Source: Pseudomonas abietaniphila
GTDB taxonomy: Bacteria > Pseudomonadota > Gammaproteobacteria > Pseudomonadales > Pseudomonadaceae
DNA: 64,000 bases
NCBI RefSeq assembly: GCF_900100795.1
Contig: NZ_FNCO01000007.1
Location: 1-64,000 of the forward strand
Direction of reading: 5' to 3'
The notes under the pieces are model-generated. The model saw nothing but the letters and a program-made list of their open reading frames with translations, had not been told where the DNA came from and did no database searches. The position numbers and the translations under genes are program-made. Positions within the stretch are counted from its first letter, which is position 1. Every line of letters starts with the position of its first letter. Below are positions 37,766-48,700 of the stretch, piece after piece.

Positions 37766-38902
37766 CTACCGCGCGGCCAGCGCCCACACCCGCGCCAGAT
37801 CCCGAGCGCGGTCATGCAGCAGTGTCGCGGCAGTGCGACAGGCCTGATCCAGCGTCATCGGGCCGCTGGTCAGGGCGAAAGCGGCGCTGATGCCGTGTTC
37901 GTAGAGATCGGCATACCCGTCGCCCAACGTGCCCGCCAGCACGATCACCGGGACGTTCGCGCGCGCAGCGATTTTGGCGACACCGAACGGCGTCTTTCCG
38001 CGCAACGTCTGGGCATCAAAACGCCCTTCCCCAGTGATCACCAGGTCGGCCCCTTCCAAGGCGTCTGCCAGACCGGTCAGGTCGGCGACCACGTCCACGC
38101 CAGGACGGAACGACGCGTTCAGATAGGCCTTCGCCGCAAAGCCCATGCCGCCCGCAGCGCCACTGCCGGGATGCTCGCTGTCGTCCTTGCCCAGCACGCT
38201 GGCTGATTGTTTGGCGAAGTGACCCAGTGCGGCATCCAGCGCCAGGACCTGTTCAGGCGACGCGCCTTTTTGCGGACCGAAGACATGCGAGGCGCCTTGC
38301 GCACCGCAGAGCGGGTTGTTGACGTCAGCGGCGACTTCGAATTGCACGTCCTTGAGGCGCGGGTCCATGTGCTCGATCTCGATCCGGGCGACCTTGCGCA
38401 GCGCCAGCCCGCCCGGCGGCAAAGGTTCATCATTGCTGTCCAGAAAACGCGCGCCGAGGGCCGACAGCATGCCGGTGCCCGCATCGTTGGTCGCGCTGCC
38501 ACCAATGGCCAGGATGACTCGCTGAGCGCCCGCTTCCAGCGCGGCGGCGATCAACTCGCCGGTGCCGTAGGTGGTCGTGACCGTGGCGTCACGCTGTTCC
38601 AGGGTCAGCAACTGCAAACCGCTGGCCATGGCCATTTCGATGATTGCGGTGCGGGTTTCCGCCAGCCAGCCCCACTGCGCTTCCACCGGCTGACCCAGCG
38701 GGCCCGTCACCCGGTTTTTCATCCATTGCCCGTCGCACGCCGCCAGCACGGCCTCGATGGTGCCTTCACCGCCATCGGCCATCGGGCATTCGATCAGCTG
38801 TGCATCTGGCCAGACGTCACGCAGACCCGTGGCGATCGCTTGAGCCACACCTTGCGCGCTGAGGCTGTCCTTGAAGGAATCCGGGGCAATGACGATTTTC
38901 AT
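37766..38902 (-). CDS. Glycerate kinase
   Basis: A 378-residue glycerate 2-kinase of the GarK/GlxK class. Signatures are DSFKDSLSAQGVAQAIA at the N-terminus, GGEGTIEAV, and GGSATNDAGTGMLSALGA. It phosphorylates D-glycerate to 2-phosphoglycerate, the last step of glucarate, galactarate, glyoxylate or tartronate-semialdehyde routes. The next gene upstream on the same strand is a CdaR-type regulator, which controls this class in E. coli. ATG 38902 gives the canonical MKIVIAPDSFKDS start. Confidence 0.93.
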   Translation of the reverse strand: MKIVIAPDSFKDSLSAQGVAQAIATGLRDVWPDAQLIECPMADGGEGTIEAVLAACDGQWMKNRVTGPLGQPVEAQWGWLAETRTAIIEMAMASGLQLLTLEQRDATVTTTYGTGELIAAALEAGAQRVILAIGGSATNDAGTGMLSALGARFLDSNDEPLPPGGLALRKVARIEIEHMDPRLKDVQFEVAADVNNPLCGAQGASHVFGPQKGASPEQVLALDAALGHFAKQSASVLGKDDSEHPGSGAAGGMGFAAKAYLNASFRPGVDVVADLTGLADALEGADLVITGEGRFDAQTLRGKTPFGVAKIAARANVPVIVLAGTLGDGYADLYEHGISAAFALTSGPMTLDQACRTAATLLHDRARDLARVWALAAR

Positions 38903-39022
38903 GGTGTTCTCCTTGTTCGATAGTCGCGATCTTCTCACTGCCCGCCATTTTTTCCGCCTGACCTTCGCACAACGGCCCAGCCATCCTGTTGTTCATCCGA
39001 ACAAAACATCACGCGCACCGCT

Positions 39023-40117
39023 TCAGCGCGCCACCATCTGCATCCCCAGATACAGCCGCAACAGATCATCGGTGCGATACGGGTCGCACCCGCTGACCTC
39101 GGCCACTTTCTCCAGCCGGTAACGCAAACTGTTGCGATGAATCCCCAACGCATCGGCGCAGGCCTGGCTTTCGCCGCTGTAATCGAACCAGGCACGCAGG
39201 GTGTCGAGCAATTGCCCGTTGCCTTGCAATTTCATGACCGGTTCTGCCACGCCCTCAGCCAGCCAGTCATGCCGGTTGCGCCAGAACAGCACCGACAGGC
39301 GATGAGTCGCCAGGCGCAACAGTTTCTGTTGCGGCTGAACGTGACGGGCGTAATCGAGCAGGTCGCGGGCCGCGGCGCAGGCGTTGCGCAACGATTGGAG
39401 ATCCGATGAAGGTTCGACCGTCGCCATGCGCAACACCGGCCAGCCTTGCTCATCGAACTGTTCCAGTAACAGCGCGTCATCCCGGTCTTTACCGGCCGCG
39501 CGGCACCAGTAAACCAGGCTCGGCTCGCAGGACACGCACCAACTGTTGGCATAACGGCCGTTGAGCCAAGCCGCAAGCTGGCCGGCATACGCGGCATCTG
39601 CTGGCAGCTCGATCAGCACGGCCTGACGCGGCAGTTGCGGCTGCAATCCGAGTTGTTCCGCCTCATCGATCAAGTGCAGTGCGCTGTCACCCAACAGCAG
39701 ACGCGACAAAAGGTCCTCGCTGCGCTGATGCCGCCACTGTTGATCGGCCTGCTGACGACGGTGCTCCATGAGCATCTCGGCGGTCATCTTGACCAACTCG
39801 GCATACACCCGAACTTGGTCCGGTTCACCGGTGATGCCCAATACCCCGACCAGCTGTTGATCCAGCATCAGCGGCAGGTTCACGCCCGGCCGGACGCCGT
39901 TCAACTGCTTGGCCGTGTGAGAATCGATCTCCACCACGCGACTGTTGGCCAACACCAGTTGAGCGCCCTCATGCCGCGTGTACAACCGCTCCGCCTCACC
40001 GCTGCCAATGATGATGCCCAGGTAATCCATCACGTTGACGTTGCACGGCAAGATCGCCATCGCCCGATCGACGATGTCCTGGGCCAGGGCATGATCAAGG
40101 GCAAACACGGGGCACAT
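39023..40117 (-). CDS. cdaR: CdaR-type sugar-diacid regulator
   Basis: A 364-residue regulator. The N-terminal sugar-diacid recognition region (LDHALAQDIVDRAMAILPCN ... VNLPLMLDQQLVGVLGITGE) is followed by a GGDEF-like middle region and a C-terminal PucR-type helix-turn-helix (ACADALGIHRNSLRYRLEKV). In E. coli CdaR activates glucarate, galactarate and glycerate genes. Here it is placed directly upstream of glycerate kinase on the same strand, with a gap of 120 bases. The gudPD genes lie 3 kb away and may also be targets. Confidence 0.9.
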   Translation of the reverse strand: MCPVFALDHALAQDIVDRAMAILPCNVNVMDYLGIIIGSGEAERLYTRHEGAQLVLANSRVVEIDSHTAKQLNGVRPGVNLPLMLDQQLVGVLGITGEPDQVRVYAELVKMTAEMLMEHRRQQADQQWRHQRSEDLLSRLLLGDSALHLIDEAEQLGLQPQLPRQAVLIELPADAAYAGQLAAWLNGRYANSWCVSCEPSLVYWCRAAGKDRDDALLLEQFDEQGWPVLRMATVEPSSDLQSLRNACAAARDLLDYARHVQPQQKLLRLATHRLSVLFWRNRHDWLAEGVAEPVMKLQGNGQLLDTLRAWFDYSGESQACADALGIHRNSLRYRLEKVAEVSGCDPYRTDDLLRLYLGMQMVAR

Positions 40118-40249
40118 CCGGCGAGCTGGGCGATTGAAGGTTCATACACATCACGACATGTTTTTGTTGGTTGGGGGAGTCTGCCTGATTCTTGGTCTGA
40201 GTGCGATTGACCGCTAGCATGGCCAGCTCACTATAAGTAATATCAACAA

Positions 40250-40267
40250 AAGACTTATTTAAGTCTT
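40250..40267. promoter_or_regulatory. Operator-like palindrome before the toxin-antitoxin genes
   Basis: A perfect palindrome with arms AAGACTTA and TAAGTCTT and a TT centre ends 11 bases before the toxin ATG. A further half site (ATAAGT) is at 40233-40238. Autorepression by the XRE antitoxin is the natural reading. Confidence 0.6.
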
Positions 40268-40277
40268 ATAGGCGCTC

Positions 40278-40532
40278 ATGAACAGGATCGCATGGACAAG
40301 GAAGGCCGTGAAACAGCTTCTAAAATTGCACACGCAACATCAGGTTCAGATCAGGGATGCGATCACCCGACTGGAACAAATGCCCGATGTCGTCAACGTG
40401 AAAAACCTGGTCAATCACGCCTATGGATACAGGCTGCGGGTGGGCGACTATCGGGTCCTGTTCGATTGGGACGGCGGCATCAAAATCGTCAGTATTCAGG
40501 AGATAAAGAGACGCGATGAGCGCACCTACTAA
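40278..40532 (+). CDS. RelE/ParE-family toxin
   Basis: An 84-residue basic protein with the RelE fold pattern: WTRKAVKQLLKL, then HQVQIRDAITRLEQMPDVVN, and the core YGYRLRVGDYRVLFDWDGGIKI. The conserved arginines and tyrosines of ribosome-dependent mRNases are present in this segment. The toxin gene comes first, as in HigBA-type pairs, and overlaps the antitoxin gene by 17 bases. Toxicity is inferred from family and arrangement. Confidence 0.88.
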   Translation: MNRIAWTRKAVKQLLKLHTQHQVQIRDAITRLEQMPDVVNVKNLVNHAYGYRLRVGDYRVLFDWDGGIKIVSIQEIKRRDERTY

Positions 40533-40842
40533 TAACGTTCAGATCATCAACGGTCCCGATGGCAAACCTGCTTTTGTGGTCATTCCTTATGACGAGTACG
40601 TCCATCAGCACGGAGGGAATGATCTTATCCCTCATGAAGTCGTCAGCCGAATCGTCGACGGGTCCACTCCAATCCGGGCTTGGCGAGAACACCTGGACTT
40701 GACGCAGGAAGAAGTCGCCAGAAGGCTCGGTATCTCGCAACCGGCGTATGCGCAACAGGAGTCCGTGGCCCGCCCCCGTAAAGCCACACGGGAGAAGATT
40801 GCCAAGGCCTTCGGAATCCGTCCTGACCAACTGGACGTTTAA
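40516..40842 (+). CDS. XRE-type antitoxin with a Phd-like N-terminus
   Basis: A 108-residue protein. The first 35 residues (VQIINGPDGKPAFVVIPYDE) look like the Phd/YefM fold, while residues 50-100 form a Cro/CI helix-turn-helix (WREHLDLTQEEVARRLGISQ). Such fusions neutralise RelE/ParE toxins and repress the operon. It overlaps the toxin stop by 17 bases. The palindrome just before the toxin gene is the probable binding site. Confidence 0.85.
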   Translation: MSAPTNNVQIINGPDGKPAFVVIPYDEYVHQHGGNDLIPHEVVSRIVDGSTPIRAWREHLDLTQEEVARRLGISQPAYAQQESVARPRKATREKIAKAFGIRPDQLDV

Positions 40843-40884
40843 AGCGACTGCTACCGTGCCGCCTTCAGCCTGCGAGACTTCCAC

Positions 40885-42033
40885 TTGCCCCTACACCGCC
40901 TCGCCCTGTTCCTCTCACTGCTGACCCTGCAAGCCTGCGCCTCCAGCGATGTGCCGCTGGGTCAGGCGAGTTTTGCCGCGTATCGTCAACAGACCCTCGA
41001 ATGGCTCCAGGCCAATCGTACGTTTCAGACCGCCGACCACGCTGCGGAGCTGACGTGGAATGCCCCTCGTGAATGGCGGCCCAGTGGGGTTGCGAAACGA
41101 GGCATTCTTCTGGTGCATGGCCTTGGGGATTCGCCTTTTTCGTTCAAGGATGTTGGGCAAACACTCGCCGGGCAAGGATTCCTGGTGCGCACGGTGTTGT
41201 TGCCGGGGCACGGCAGCAAGCCTGCGGACATGCTCGATGTGACCTTGAAACAATGGCAACAGGTTGTAGGCGAGCAGGCGCGAATCATGGAGAGCGAGGT
41301 GCCCGCGGTGTACCTCGGTGGCTTCTCCACCGGCGCCAATCTGGTGCTGGATTACGCCTACGAGCATCCGGAAATCGCCGGGCTGGTACTGTTCTCCCCT
41401 GCGTTCAGGCCACAAAACAGCTATGCCTGGCTCACGCAATACATTGGCTGGTTTAGGCCCTGGCTGGCGAGCCCGAATGACGGTGTCCGGCCCATGCAAA
41501 CGCCGGTGCGCTACCTGAATGTGCCCACCAACGGCTTCGCGCAGTTCTATCGCAGTGCGCTGCTGGCGCAGGACCATCTGGCGGACCGGCCCTACCCCAA
41601 CCCCGTGTTTATCGCCATTACCCAGCATGACTCGGTGCTCGACACCGCGTATGTGCTCGACACCTTCAACGCGCGCTTCAGCCACCCGGTGAGTCGATTG
41701 ATCTGGTACGGCGACAGCCCCGCCACCGCAGCGAAGACGCCCCGGGTGCTGGTGCGCACTGACTACCTGCCGCAGGACCGCATCGCCCAGTTCTCGCACA
41801 TGGGCTTGATGTTCTCGCCGGATGACCCCTTGTACGGCAAAGACGGGAAACAGCGAATCTGCTGGAACGGTCAGCAGGCCGAGGACATGCACAAATGCCT
41901 GAACGGCGAACCGGTGTGGTATTCGGACTGGGGCCATCGCGAGCCGGGCAAGGTGTTTGCGCGACTGACGTTCAACCCGTATTTCGAGTGGCAGACGGGG
42001 GTGATGATGGGAGTTTTGGGCGCGGCAAAGTGA
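40885..42033 (+). CDS. Alpha/beta hydrolase lipoprotein
   Basis: A 382-residue hydrolase with a lipobox (LQAC, Cys18) and an alpha/beta-hydrolase core: LVHGLGDSPFSFKD as oxyanion region, nucleophile GFSTG, likely Asp in ITQHDSVLD and His in FSHMGLMFS. It is probably an envelope-anchored esterase or lipase of unknown substrate. The start is a TTG at 40885, needed to include the lipoprotein signal; the ribosome site is weak, so the start is less certain than the rest. Confidence 0.8.
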   Translation: MPLHRLALFLSLLTLQACASSDVPLGQASFAAYRQQTLEWLQANRTFQTADHAAELTWNAPREWRPSGVAKRGILLVHGLGDSPFSFKDVGQTLAGQGFLVRTVLLPGHGSKPADMLDVTLKQWQQVVGEQARIMESEVPAVYLGGFSTGANLVLDYAYEHPEIAGLVLFSPAFRPQNSYAWLTQYIGWFRPWLASPNDGVRPMQTPVRYLNVPTNGFAQFYRSALLAQDHLADRPYPNPVFIAITQHDSVLDTAYVLDTFNARFSHPVSRLIWYGDSPATAAKTPRVLVRTDYLPQDRIAQFSHMGLMFSPDDPLYGKDGKQRICWNGQQAEDMHKCLNGEPVWYSDWGHREPGKVFARLTFNPYFEWQTGVMMGVLGAAK

Positions 42034-42072
42034 AGCCGCACACAGGAATTCGGGCGCTCGCCGCCGATGCAT

Positions 42073-42786
42073 TCACTCCACCGGCGCCAGCCGTTCGCGG
42101 CTGTTGCTCAAGTGCGTCCACATCGCCGCCCGCGCAGCATCGGGGTCTTGCCTGCGAATGGCGACCAGTATCGCTTCGTGTTCAAGGTTCGCCAGATAGG
42201 CGTGATGAGTGAGACTGCTCCCCGCCCGTTCGCTGGATGCAATGCGACTGCGCGGGATCACCGCGTTGCCCAGATTTTGCAGGATCTCGACGAAGTACGG
42301 ATTGCCGGTCGCCTCGGCGATCAGTAAATGAAAGCGCCGGTCCGCTTCCACGCAACTGTCTTCTTTGGCGAGCAAGTCCTGATAATCGTCCAGCGCCACG
42401 CGCATCTTAGCCAGTTGATCGTGCGTACGGCGCTGCGCCGCCAGCGCGACCGCCTGGGTTTCAAGGCCCATCCTCAACTCGATGATGTGACGCACGCTGA
42501 ACGCCGTCTCCACCTTCAAATGCAAGCCGCTCTGCTGCGAGCGGGCCAGCACGAACGTGCCTTTGCCCTGATGGGTTTCCACTAATCCCGACGCCTGAAG
42601 CTTGGAAATCGCCTCACGCACCACGGTGCGGCTGACGCCATATTCGCGCACGATCTCGCTTTCGGAGGGCAGCTTGTCACCGGACGCAATCGACCCCATC
42701 AGAATGCGCTGGCTCAGGTCGGTGACCAGATCGGTCGCCAGGTTGTGCTGACGACGTTTAGGAATCGCTCGTTCAGGGGTTTGCAT
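42073..42786 (-). CDS. GntR/FadR-family regulator
   Basis: A 237-residue regulator with an N-terminal winged helix (GDKLPSESEIVREYGVSRTV) and an FCD domain at the C-terminus (metal-binding His in RRFHLLIAEATGNPYF and late HEAILVAIRR). Such proteins respond to sugar acids and organic acids. It diverges from gudP with a 346-base control region, so repression of gudPD in the absence of glucarate is the likely job. Confidence 0.9.
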   Translation of the reverse strand: MQTPERAIPKRRQHNLATDLVTDLSQRILMGSIASGDKLPSESEIVREYGVSRTVVREAISKLQASGLVETHQGKGTFVLARSQQSGLHLKVETAFSVRHIIELRMGLETQAVALAAQRRTHDQLAKMRVALDDYQDLLAKEDSCVEADRRFHLLIAEATGNPYFVEILQNLGNAVIPRSRIASSERAGSSLTHHAYLANLEHEAILVAIRRQDPDAARAAMWTHLSNSRERLAPVE

Positions 42787-42962
42787 GATGAGGTAGTCCG
42801 ATCAGTGACGGGTGTGGGCCGAAAAAAGGCGCTGGCTCACTTGTATTTTTTCAGCGGGACAGGTCAGAAGAAGATCGCGCATCGTGCGTTTCGCTCAACC
42901 GCTTAGCCCATTGCGGAGCTCGCAATTCCGGGCTCAACGCCCATGACAGCGCACTCATTCAA

Positions 42963-43062
42963 CTTGTCATACAGGCAAGCCTATTCCGCCGAAATATTTC
43001 CTGCAAGCCCCGTAAAATCGCTTGCAGCGCGCAATCGCACTTGTATGATGACTGGCAACAAG
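42963..43062. promoter_or_regulatory. Candidate GntR operators in the gudP control region
   Basis: Two short dyads: CTTG-N9-CAAG at 42963-42979 and CTTGT-N13-ACAAG at 43040-43062. Both contain TTGT and lie between the divergent GntR and gudP genes. The pairing is short, so this is only a suggestion. The remaining intergenic bases (42787-43132) show no gene. Confidence 0.3.
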
Positions 43063-43132
43063 GCGCACACACCTTGTCACACACAATTGAAATAACAACC
43101 CGCATAAAAATAATCAGTGGGAGTTAACCAGC

Positions 43133-44482
43133 GTGAACACATCCTCATCCCGGGTGAATGACGCCCCCGATTCCGCGTTGCTGTCAGCGGTGTCCAAGGT
43201 CAAACGTCACATCCTGCCGCTGTTCGTCATCATGTTCATCGTCAACTACATCGACCGGGTCAACATCGGCTTCGTCCGTAGTCACATGGAACACGATCTG
43301 GGCATTGGCGCTGCCGCCTACGGTTTCGGTGCCGGACTGTTCTTCATCGCGTACGCACTGTTTGAAGTCCCCTCCAACATTCTTCTGCAAAAAGTCGGCG
43401 CACGCATCTGGCTGACCCGGATCATGTTCACCTGGGGCCTGGTCGCCTGCGGCATGGCCTTTATCCAGACCGAAACCCACTTCTATATCCTGCGCTTCCT
43501 GCTGGGTGTCGCCGAAGCCGGCTTCTTTCCGGGCGTGATCTATTACTTCACCCGCTGGTTGCCTGGCGTGGAGCGCGGTAAGGCCATCGCCATTTTCCTC
43601 AGCGGCTCTGCGTTCGCGTCGCTGATTTCCGGCCCGCTCTCCGGCCTGCTGCTGCAGATCGAAGGCCTGGGTTTTCATGGCTGGCAGTGGATGTACTTCA
43701 TCGAAGGCATGTTCTCGGTAGTGTTGTGCTTCTTCGTCTGGTTCTGGCTGGACTCAAAACCGCATGACGCCAAATGGCTGAGTGCCGCCGAAAAGGACGC
43801 GCTGGTCAACGCGATCAACGCTGAACAACAAGCCCGTGAAGCCGCAAACCCGGTGAAACTGTCCATCGGCAAGTTGCTCAAGGACCCGCAGATCATCCTG
43901 TTCTGCCTGATGTACTTCTTCATTCAGCTGACGATCTACGCGGCCACGTTCTGGCTGCCGAGCATCATCAAGAAGATGGGCGACCTGACTGACTTTCAGG
44001 TCGGCCTGTATAACTCGATCCCTTGGTTCATCGCCATCGTGTGCATGTACGGCTTCGCCGCGCTGTCCGCCAAATGGAAGCATCAGCAAGCCTGGGTCGC
44101 CACCGCGTTGCTGATCGCCGCCGCCGGGATGTTCATGTCCACCACGGGCGGTCCGGTGTTCGCGTTCGTGGCAATCTGTTTTGCGGCCATGGGCTTCAAA
44201 TCCGCCTCGTCGCTGTTCTGGCCGATCCCGCAGGGCTACCTCGATGCACGCATCGCGGCTGGCGTCATCGCCCTGATCAACTCGGTGGGCAACCTGGGTG
44301 GCTTTGTCGCGCCCACCACCTTCGGCATCCTCGAACAACAGACCGGCTCGATCCAGGGTGGCCTGTATGGCCTCACCGCCACCTCGATCATTGCGGCGAT
44401 CCTGGTGTTCACCGTACGCACCTCGCCCAAACCCGGCGCCGTGCCGGTGGCCAAGGTCGATGCCACGCCCAGCCACTCCTGA
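43133..44482 (+). CDS. gudP: MFS glucarate/galactarate-type transporter
   Basis: A 449-residue anion:cation symporter of the MFS with 12 hydrophobic segments. Span 1 has LFVIMFIVNYIDRVNIGFVR, as in GudP/GarP/ExuT, and AEAGFFPGVIYYFTRWLPG is the family's span-4 signature. It probably imports D-glucarate with protons. It starts with GTG 14 bases after GGGAG and is 92 bases ahead of gudD. The symbol rests on this pairing. Confidence 0.85.
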   Translation: MNTSSSRVNDAPDSALLSAVSKVKRHILPLFVIMFIVNYIDRVNIGFVRSHMEHDLGIGAAAYGFGAGLFFIAYALFEVPSNILLQKVGARIWLTRIMFTWGLVACGMAFIQTETHFYILRFLLGVAEAGFFPGVIYYFTRWLPGVERGKAIAIFLSGSAFASLISGPLSGLLLQIEGLGFHGWQWMYFIEGMFSVVLCFFVWFWLDSKPHDAKWLSAAEKDALVNAINAEQQAREAANPVKLSIGKLLKDPQIILFCLMYFFIQLTIYAATFWLPSIIKKMGDLTDFQVGLYNSIPWFIAIVCMYGFAALSAKWKHQQAWVATALLIAAAGMFMSTTGGPVFAFVAICFAAMGFKSASSLFWPIPQGYLDARIAAGVIALINSVGNLGGFVAPTTFGILEQQTGSIQGGLYGLTATSIIAAILVFTVRTSPKPGAVPVAKVDATPSHS

Positions 44483-44490
44483 CACTTTGA

Positions 44491-45918
<1,428 letters not shown>

Positions 45919-46061
45919 CCGCCGAGGCTGTTTGAAACCGTTCCACGTTAATTGCCAACTGGCGACCGGCGCGTAACCCCTTGCGCGCCGTTTTTCTTAC
46001 CTTCCGTGTTATCGACCCACGCGTGCTATGTTTGCCGCCTGTCACTGCCGTGAAGTCGTCC

Positions 46062-46715
46062 ATGTCCCATCTCACCCAGACTCACCCTCGCCTGACCATT
46101 GCCACTGCACTTGGGGTTGCGGCCGGTATCGCATCCGCGTTCATCGCACCCGAGATCACCCTGACCAGCAAATGCCTGATCGCCTGGAACGTTGCCGGAT
46201 GGATCTACATGATTCTGATCATGCAACGTACGTTCAAATCCAGTGCCGAAGACGTCAGACGGATCGCCGAGATCGAAGATGAAAATGCCGGGCTGGTGTT
46301 GATGGTGGTCTGCGTGGCGGCCATTGCCAGCCTCGCCGCCATCGTCCTGGAACTCGCCGGGATCAAGGACATGAGTGCCAGCGATAAAGCGCTGCACTAC
46401 ACGTTCACCGGCTTCACCATCCTCGGCTCGTGGCTGTTGATCGGGGTCATTTTCAGCCTCCATTACGCGCGGATGTTTTACACATGGGACGGCGAAGACG
46501 CAGCCTTGCGTTTCTCCGACGGCGAACAGAACCCCGATTACTGGGACTTCCTGTACTTCTCGTTCACGCTCTGTGTCGCGGTACAGACTTCCGACGTGGG
46601 CGTGGCGACACGGAGCTTACGCAAGGTGGTCCTGGCGCAATGCCTGATCGGTTTTTTGTTCAACACCTCCATTCTGGGGTTCTCGATCAATATCGCGGCG
46701 GGGTTGTTTAATTAG
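46062..46715 (+). CDS. DUF1345 membrane protein
   Basis: A 217-residue inner-membrane protein with about five spans and the DUF1345 pattern, including [20 protein letters not shown], which recalls the pore region of ion channels. Function is unknown; the motif suggests a two-pore channel-like origin. It lies after gudD with 143 bases between, and is followed by a REP pair. Confidence 0.82.
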   Translation: MSHLTQTHPRLTIATALGVAAGIASAFIAPEITLTSKCLIAWNVAGWIYMILIMQRTFKSSAEDVRRIAEIEDENAGLVLMVVCVAAIASLAAIVLELAGIKDMSASDKALHYTFTGFTILGSWLLIGVIFSLHYARMFYTWDGEDAALRFSDGEQNPDYWDFLYFSFTLCVAVQTSDVGVATRSLRKVVLAQCLIGFLFNTSILGFSINIAAGLFN

Positions 46716-46762
46716 GCCCAATAACCAGGCCCCCGACACTCAAGGCCTGACACCCATCCCCA

Positions 46763-46849
46763 GTGGGAGCGAATTCATTCGCGATGCGCCGGCACAGACA
46801 ACGCATCCGTGTCGTCTGGAACATCTTTCGCGAATGAATTCGCTCCCAC
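46763..46849. repeat. Paired inverted REP element (family A, copy 1)
   Basis: The sequence GTGGGAGCGAATTCATTCGC and its inverted copy (46829-46849) flank about 45 bases. The same two arms recur at 56326-56412 and 61111-61198 in this window. This matches the REPIN structure common between Pseudomonas genes. Confidence 0.9.
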
Positions 46850-46994
46850 AGAGGATCGTCACAACGTTCGCAATCGCGCCACGGCCCGAGAGCGATGCTC
46901 GATCTCAAGCATTGTCAGGGTTCCACTCCAACGGGCTCAGGCGTACTGTGTGCGCCACACATCCAATGCGCTCCTTGAACGAGGCCTAACTGAT

Positions 46995-47960
46995 ATGACT
47001 CAGGGTTCCCCGCTGAGAATCGCCGTGCTCGATGACTGGCAATCCGTGGCTGAAAATGTCGTGGACTGGACAGTGCTCAAGCCCATCGGCGAGGTCAGCT
47101 TCCTTCACGATTATCCTGCCGACACCGCGACCCTCGTCGCCCGCTTGAAAGACTTCAGCGTGATCTGCGTGATGCGCGAACGCACGACCTTCGACGACGT
47201 CCTGCTCAGTCAACTGCCCAATCTCAAACTGCTGGTCACCGGCGGCATGCGTAATGCGGCGCTGGACCTCAAGGCTGCGGCACGTCTGGGCATCACCGTG
47301 GCGGGCACCGAAAGCTACAAATACGCCGCCCCGGAACTGACCTGGGCACTGATCATGGCCGTCACGCGCAATATCGTCGACGAAGCCAACTCTCTGCGTG
47401 CCGGCCAATGGCAGACCGGGATCGGCAGCGACTTGTACGGCAAGACGCTGGGTATCGTCGGGCTGGGCAGCATCGGCCAGAAAATCGCCCGCTACGCCCT
47501 GGCGTTTGACATGAAGGTCATCGCCTGGAGCGAAAACCTGACCGCTGAGCGTGCCGCCGAACACGGCGTGACCTACGTGAGCAAGCAGGCACTGTTCGAG
47601 CAATCGGACGTGATTTCGGTGAACCTGGTCCTCAGTGATCGCAGCCGAGGCCTGGTGGACGCCGAATCGTTGAACCGCATGAAACCGACCGCGTATCTGG
47701 TGAACACCGCGCGCGGGCCGATCGTTGACGAAGACGCGCTGATCGACGTGCTCAAACAGAAAAAAATCGCTGGCGCCGCACTGGACGTGTACAGCGTCGA
47801 GCCATTACCGGGCGATCACCCGTTCCGCACCTTGCCCAACCTGCTGGCCACGCCGCACGTGGGTTACGTCACGGAAAACAACTACCGGATGTTCTTCAGT
47901 CAGATGATCGAGGACATCCAGGCCTGGCATGCGGGCGCGCCGATTCGTGTGTTCGCCTGA
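46995..47960 (+). CDS. D-2-hydroxyacid dehydrogenase
   Basis: A 321-residue NAD(P)-dependent dehydrogenase. The Rossmann motif VGLGSIGQKIA is mid-protein and the catalytic Arg, Glu and His are seen in NTARGPIVDEDAL, DVYSVEPLPGDHP and TPHVGYVTENN. It reduces a 2-keto acid to the D-2-hydroxy acid or the reverse; hydroxypyruvate/glyoxylate would fit the nearby glycerate kinase, but this is inferred. The start is ATG 46995; the long open frame upstream passes through the REP pair. Confidence 0.9.
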   Translation: MTQGSPLRIAVLDDWQSVAENVVDWTVLKPIGEVSFLHDYPADTATLVARLKDFSVICVMRERTTFDDVLLSQLPNLKLLVTGGMRNAALDLKAAARLGITVAGTESYKYAAPELTWALIMAVTRNIVDEANSLRAGQWQTGIGSDLYGKTLGIVGLGSIGQKIARYALAFDMKVIAWSENLTAERAAEHGVTYVSKQALFEQSDVISVNLVLSDRSRGLVDAESLNRMKPTAYLVNTARGPIVDEDALIDVLKQKKIAGAALDVYSVEPLPGDHPFRTLPNLLATPHVGYVTENNYRMFFSQMIEDIQAWHAGAPIRVFA

Positions 47961-47975
47961 CGGCACCGGGCAACC

Positions 47976-47999
47976 CCTGTGGGAGTCGGTTCCCACAGG
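47976..47999. repeat. Perfect intergenic hairpin, REP-like
   Basis: CCTGTGGGA-GTCGGT-TCCCACAGG lies between the dehydrogenase and pncA genes. The arms match the outer part of the family A REP arms (GTGGGA), so it may be a collapsed copy. It could serve as a terminator, though no T run follows. Confidence 0.6.
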
Positions 48000-48038
48000 G
48001 CTGCAATTGATTCAAACACTTCATCAAGGACATGGCTG

Positions 48039-48689
48039 ATGACCGCTTCCCTCAATCGCTTGCCCTCTGACCCACGCAGCGCGCTGCTGGTCATCGACAT
48101 GCAATACGACTTCATGCCCGGTGGCGCGCTGGCCGTCGCGTCGGGCGATACGCTGGTGCCCTTGATCAACCGCCTCGGCGCGCAATTTTGCAACGTGGTG
48201 ATCACTCAGGATTGGCACCCGGTCGACCACATCTCGTTTGCCTCCAGCCACGCCGGACGCGCCCCGTTCGACAGCATCACCCTGCCCTATGGTCCCCAGA
48301 CCCTGTGGCCGGACCACTGCGTCCAGGGCACCCATGGCGCCCAGTTGCATGCCGACCTCGACGTCGCGCACGCCCAGCTGATACTGAGAAAAGGCTGTAA
48401 CGCCGGGATCGACAGCTACTCGGCATTCGTCGAAGCAGACCGCACCACCCAGACCGGACTGGCCGGATACCTCAAGGAGCGTGGCATCGACAGCGTCTTC
48501 GTGGTCGGACTGGCACTGGACTTCTGCGTTGCCTGGTCGGCGCTGGATGCGCGAGCGGCGGGGTTCAATACCTGGATCATTGCCGACGCGTGCAAGGCCA
48601 TCGATCTCAACGGTTCGCTGGACACGGCGTGGAAAGATCTGGCTGCGGCGGGTGTGGTTCGGATCGACAGTGCCGAGCTGACGGCATAA
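48039..48689 (+). CDS. pncA: Nicotinamidase
   Basis: A 216-residue isochorismatase-fold amidase that converts nicotinamide to nicotinate for NAD salvage. The catalytic triad is seen in VIDMQYDF (Asp), LRKGC (Lys) and LALDFCVAWSA (Cys). The metal site is in TQDWHPVDHISF (Asp, His, His). The length is normal. ATG 48039 gives the usual N-terminus. It has no NAD-salvage neighbours here. Confidence 0.94.
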   Translation: MTASLNRLPSDPRSALLVIDMQYDFMPGGALAVASGDTLVPLINRLGAQFCNVVITQDWHPVDHISFASSHAGRAPFDSITLPYGPQTLWPDHCVQGTHGAQLHADLDVAHAQLILRKGCNAGIDSYSAFVEADRTTQTGLAGYLKERGIDSVFVVGLALDFCVAWSALDARAAGFNTWIIADACKAIDLNGSLDTAWKDLAAAGVVRIDSAELTA

Positions 48690-48700
48690 ACCCTGCCTCT

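Noticed and set aside
40915..42072. 385-residue minus-strand frame
   Set aside because: Shadow of the alpha/beta hydrolase, which has signal peptide and catalytic motifs on the plus strand.
46809..46994. N-terminal extension of the 2-hydroxyacid dehydrogenase
   Set aside because: The extension runs through the right arm of the REP pair and lacks a ribosome site; ATG 46995 fits the family.
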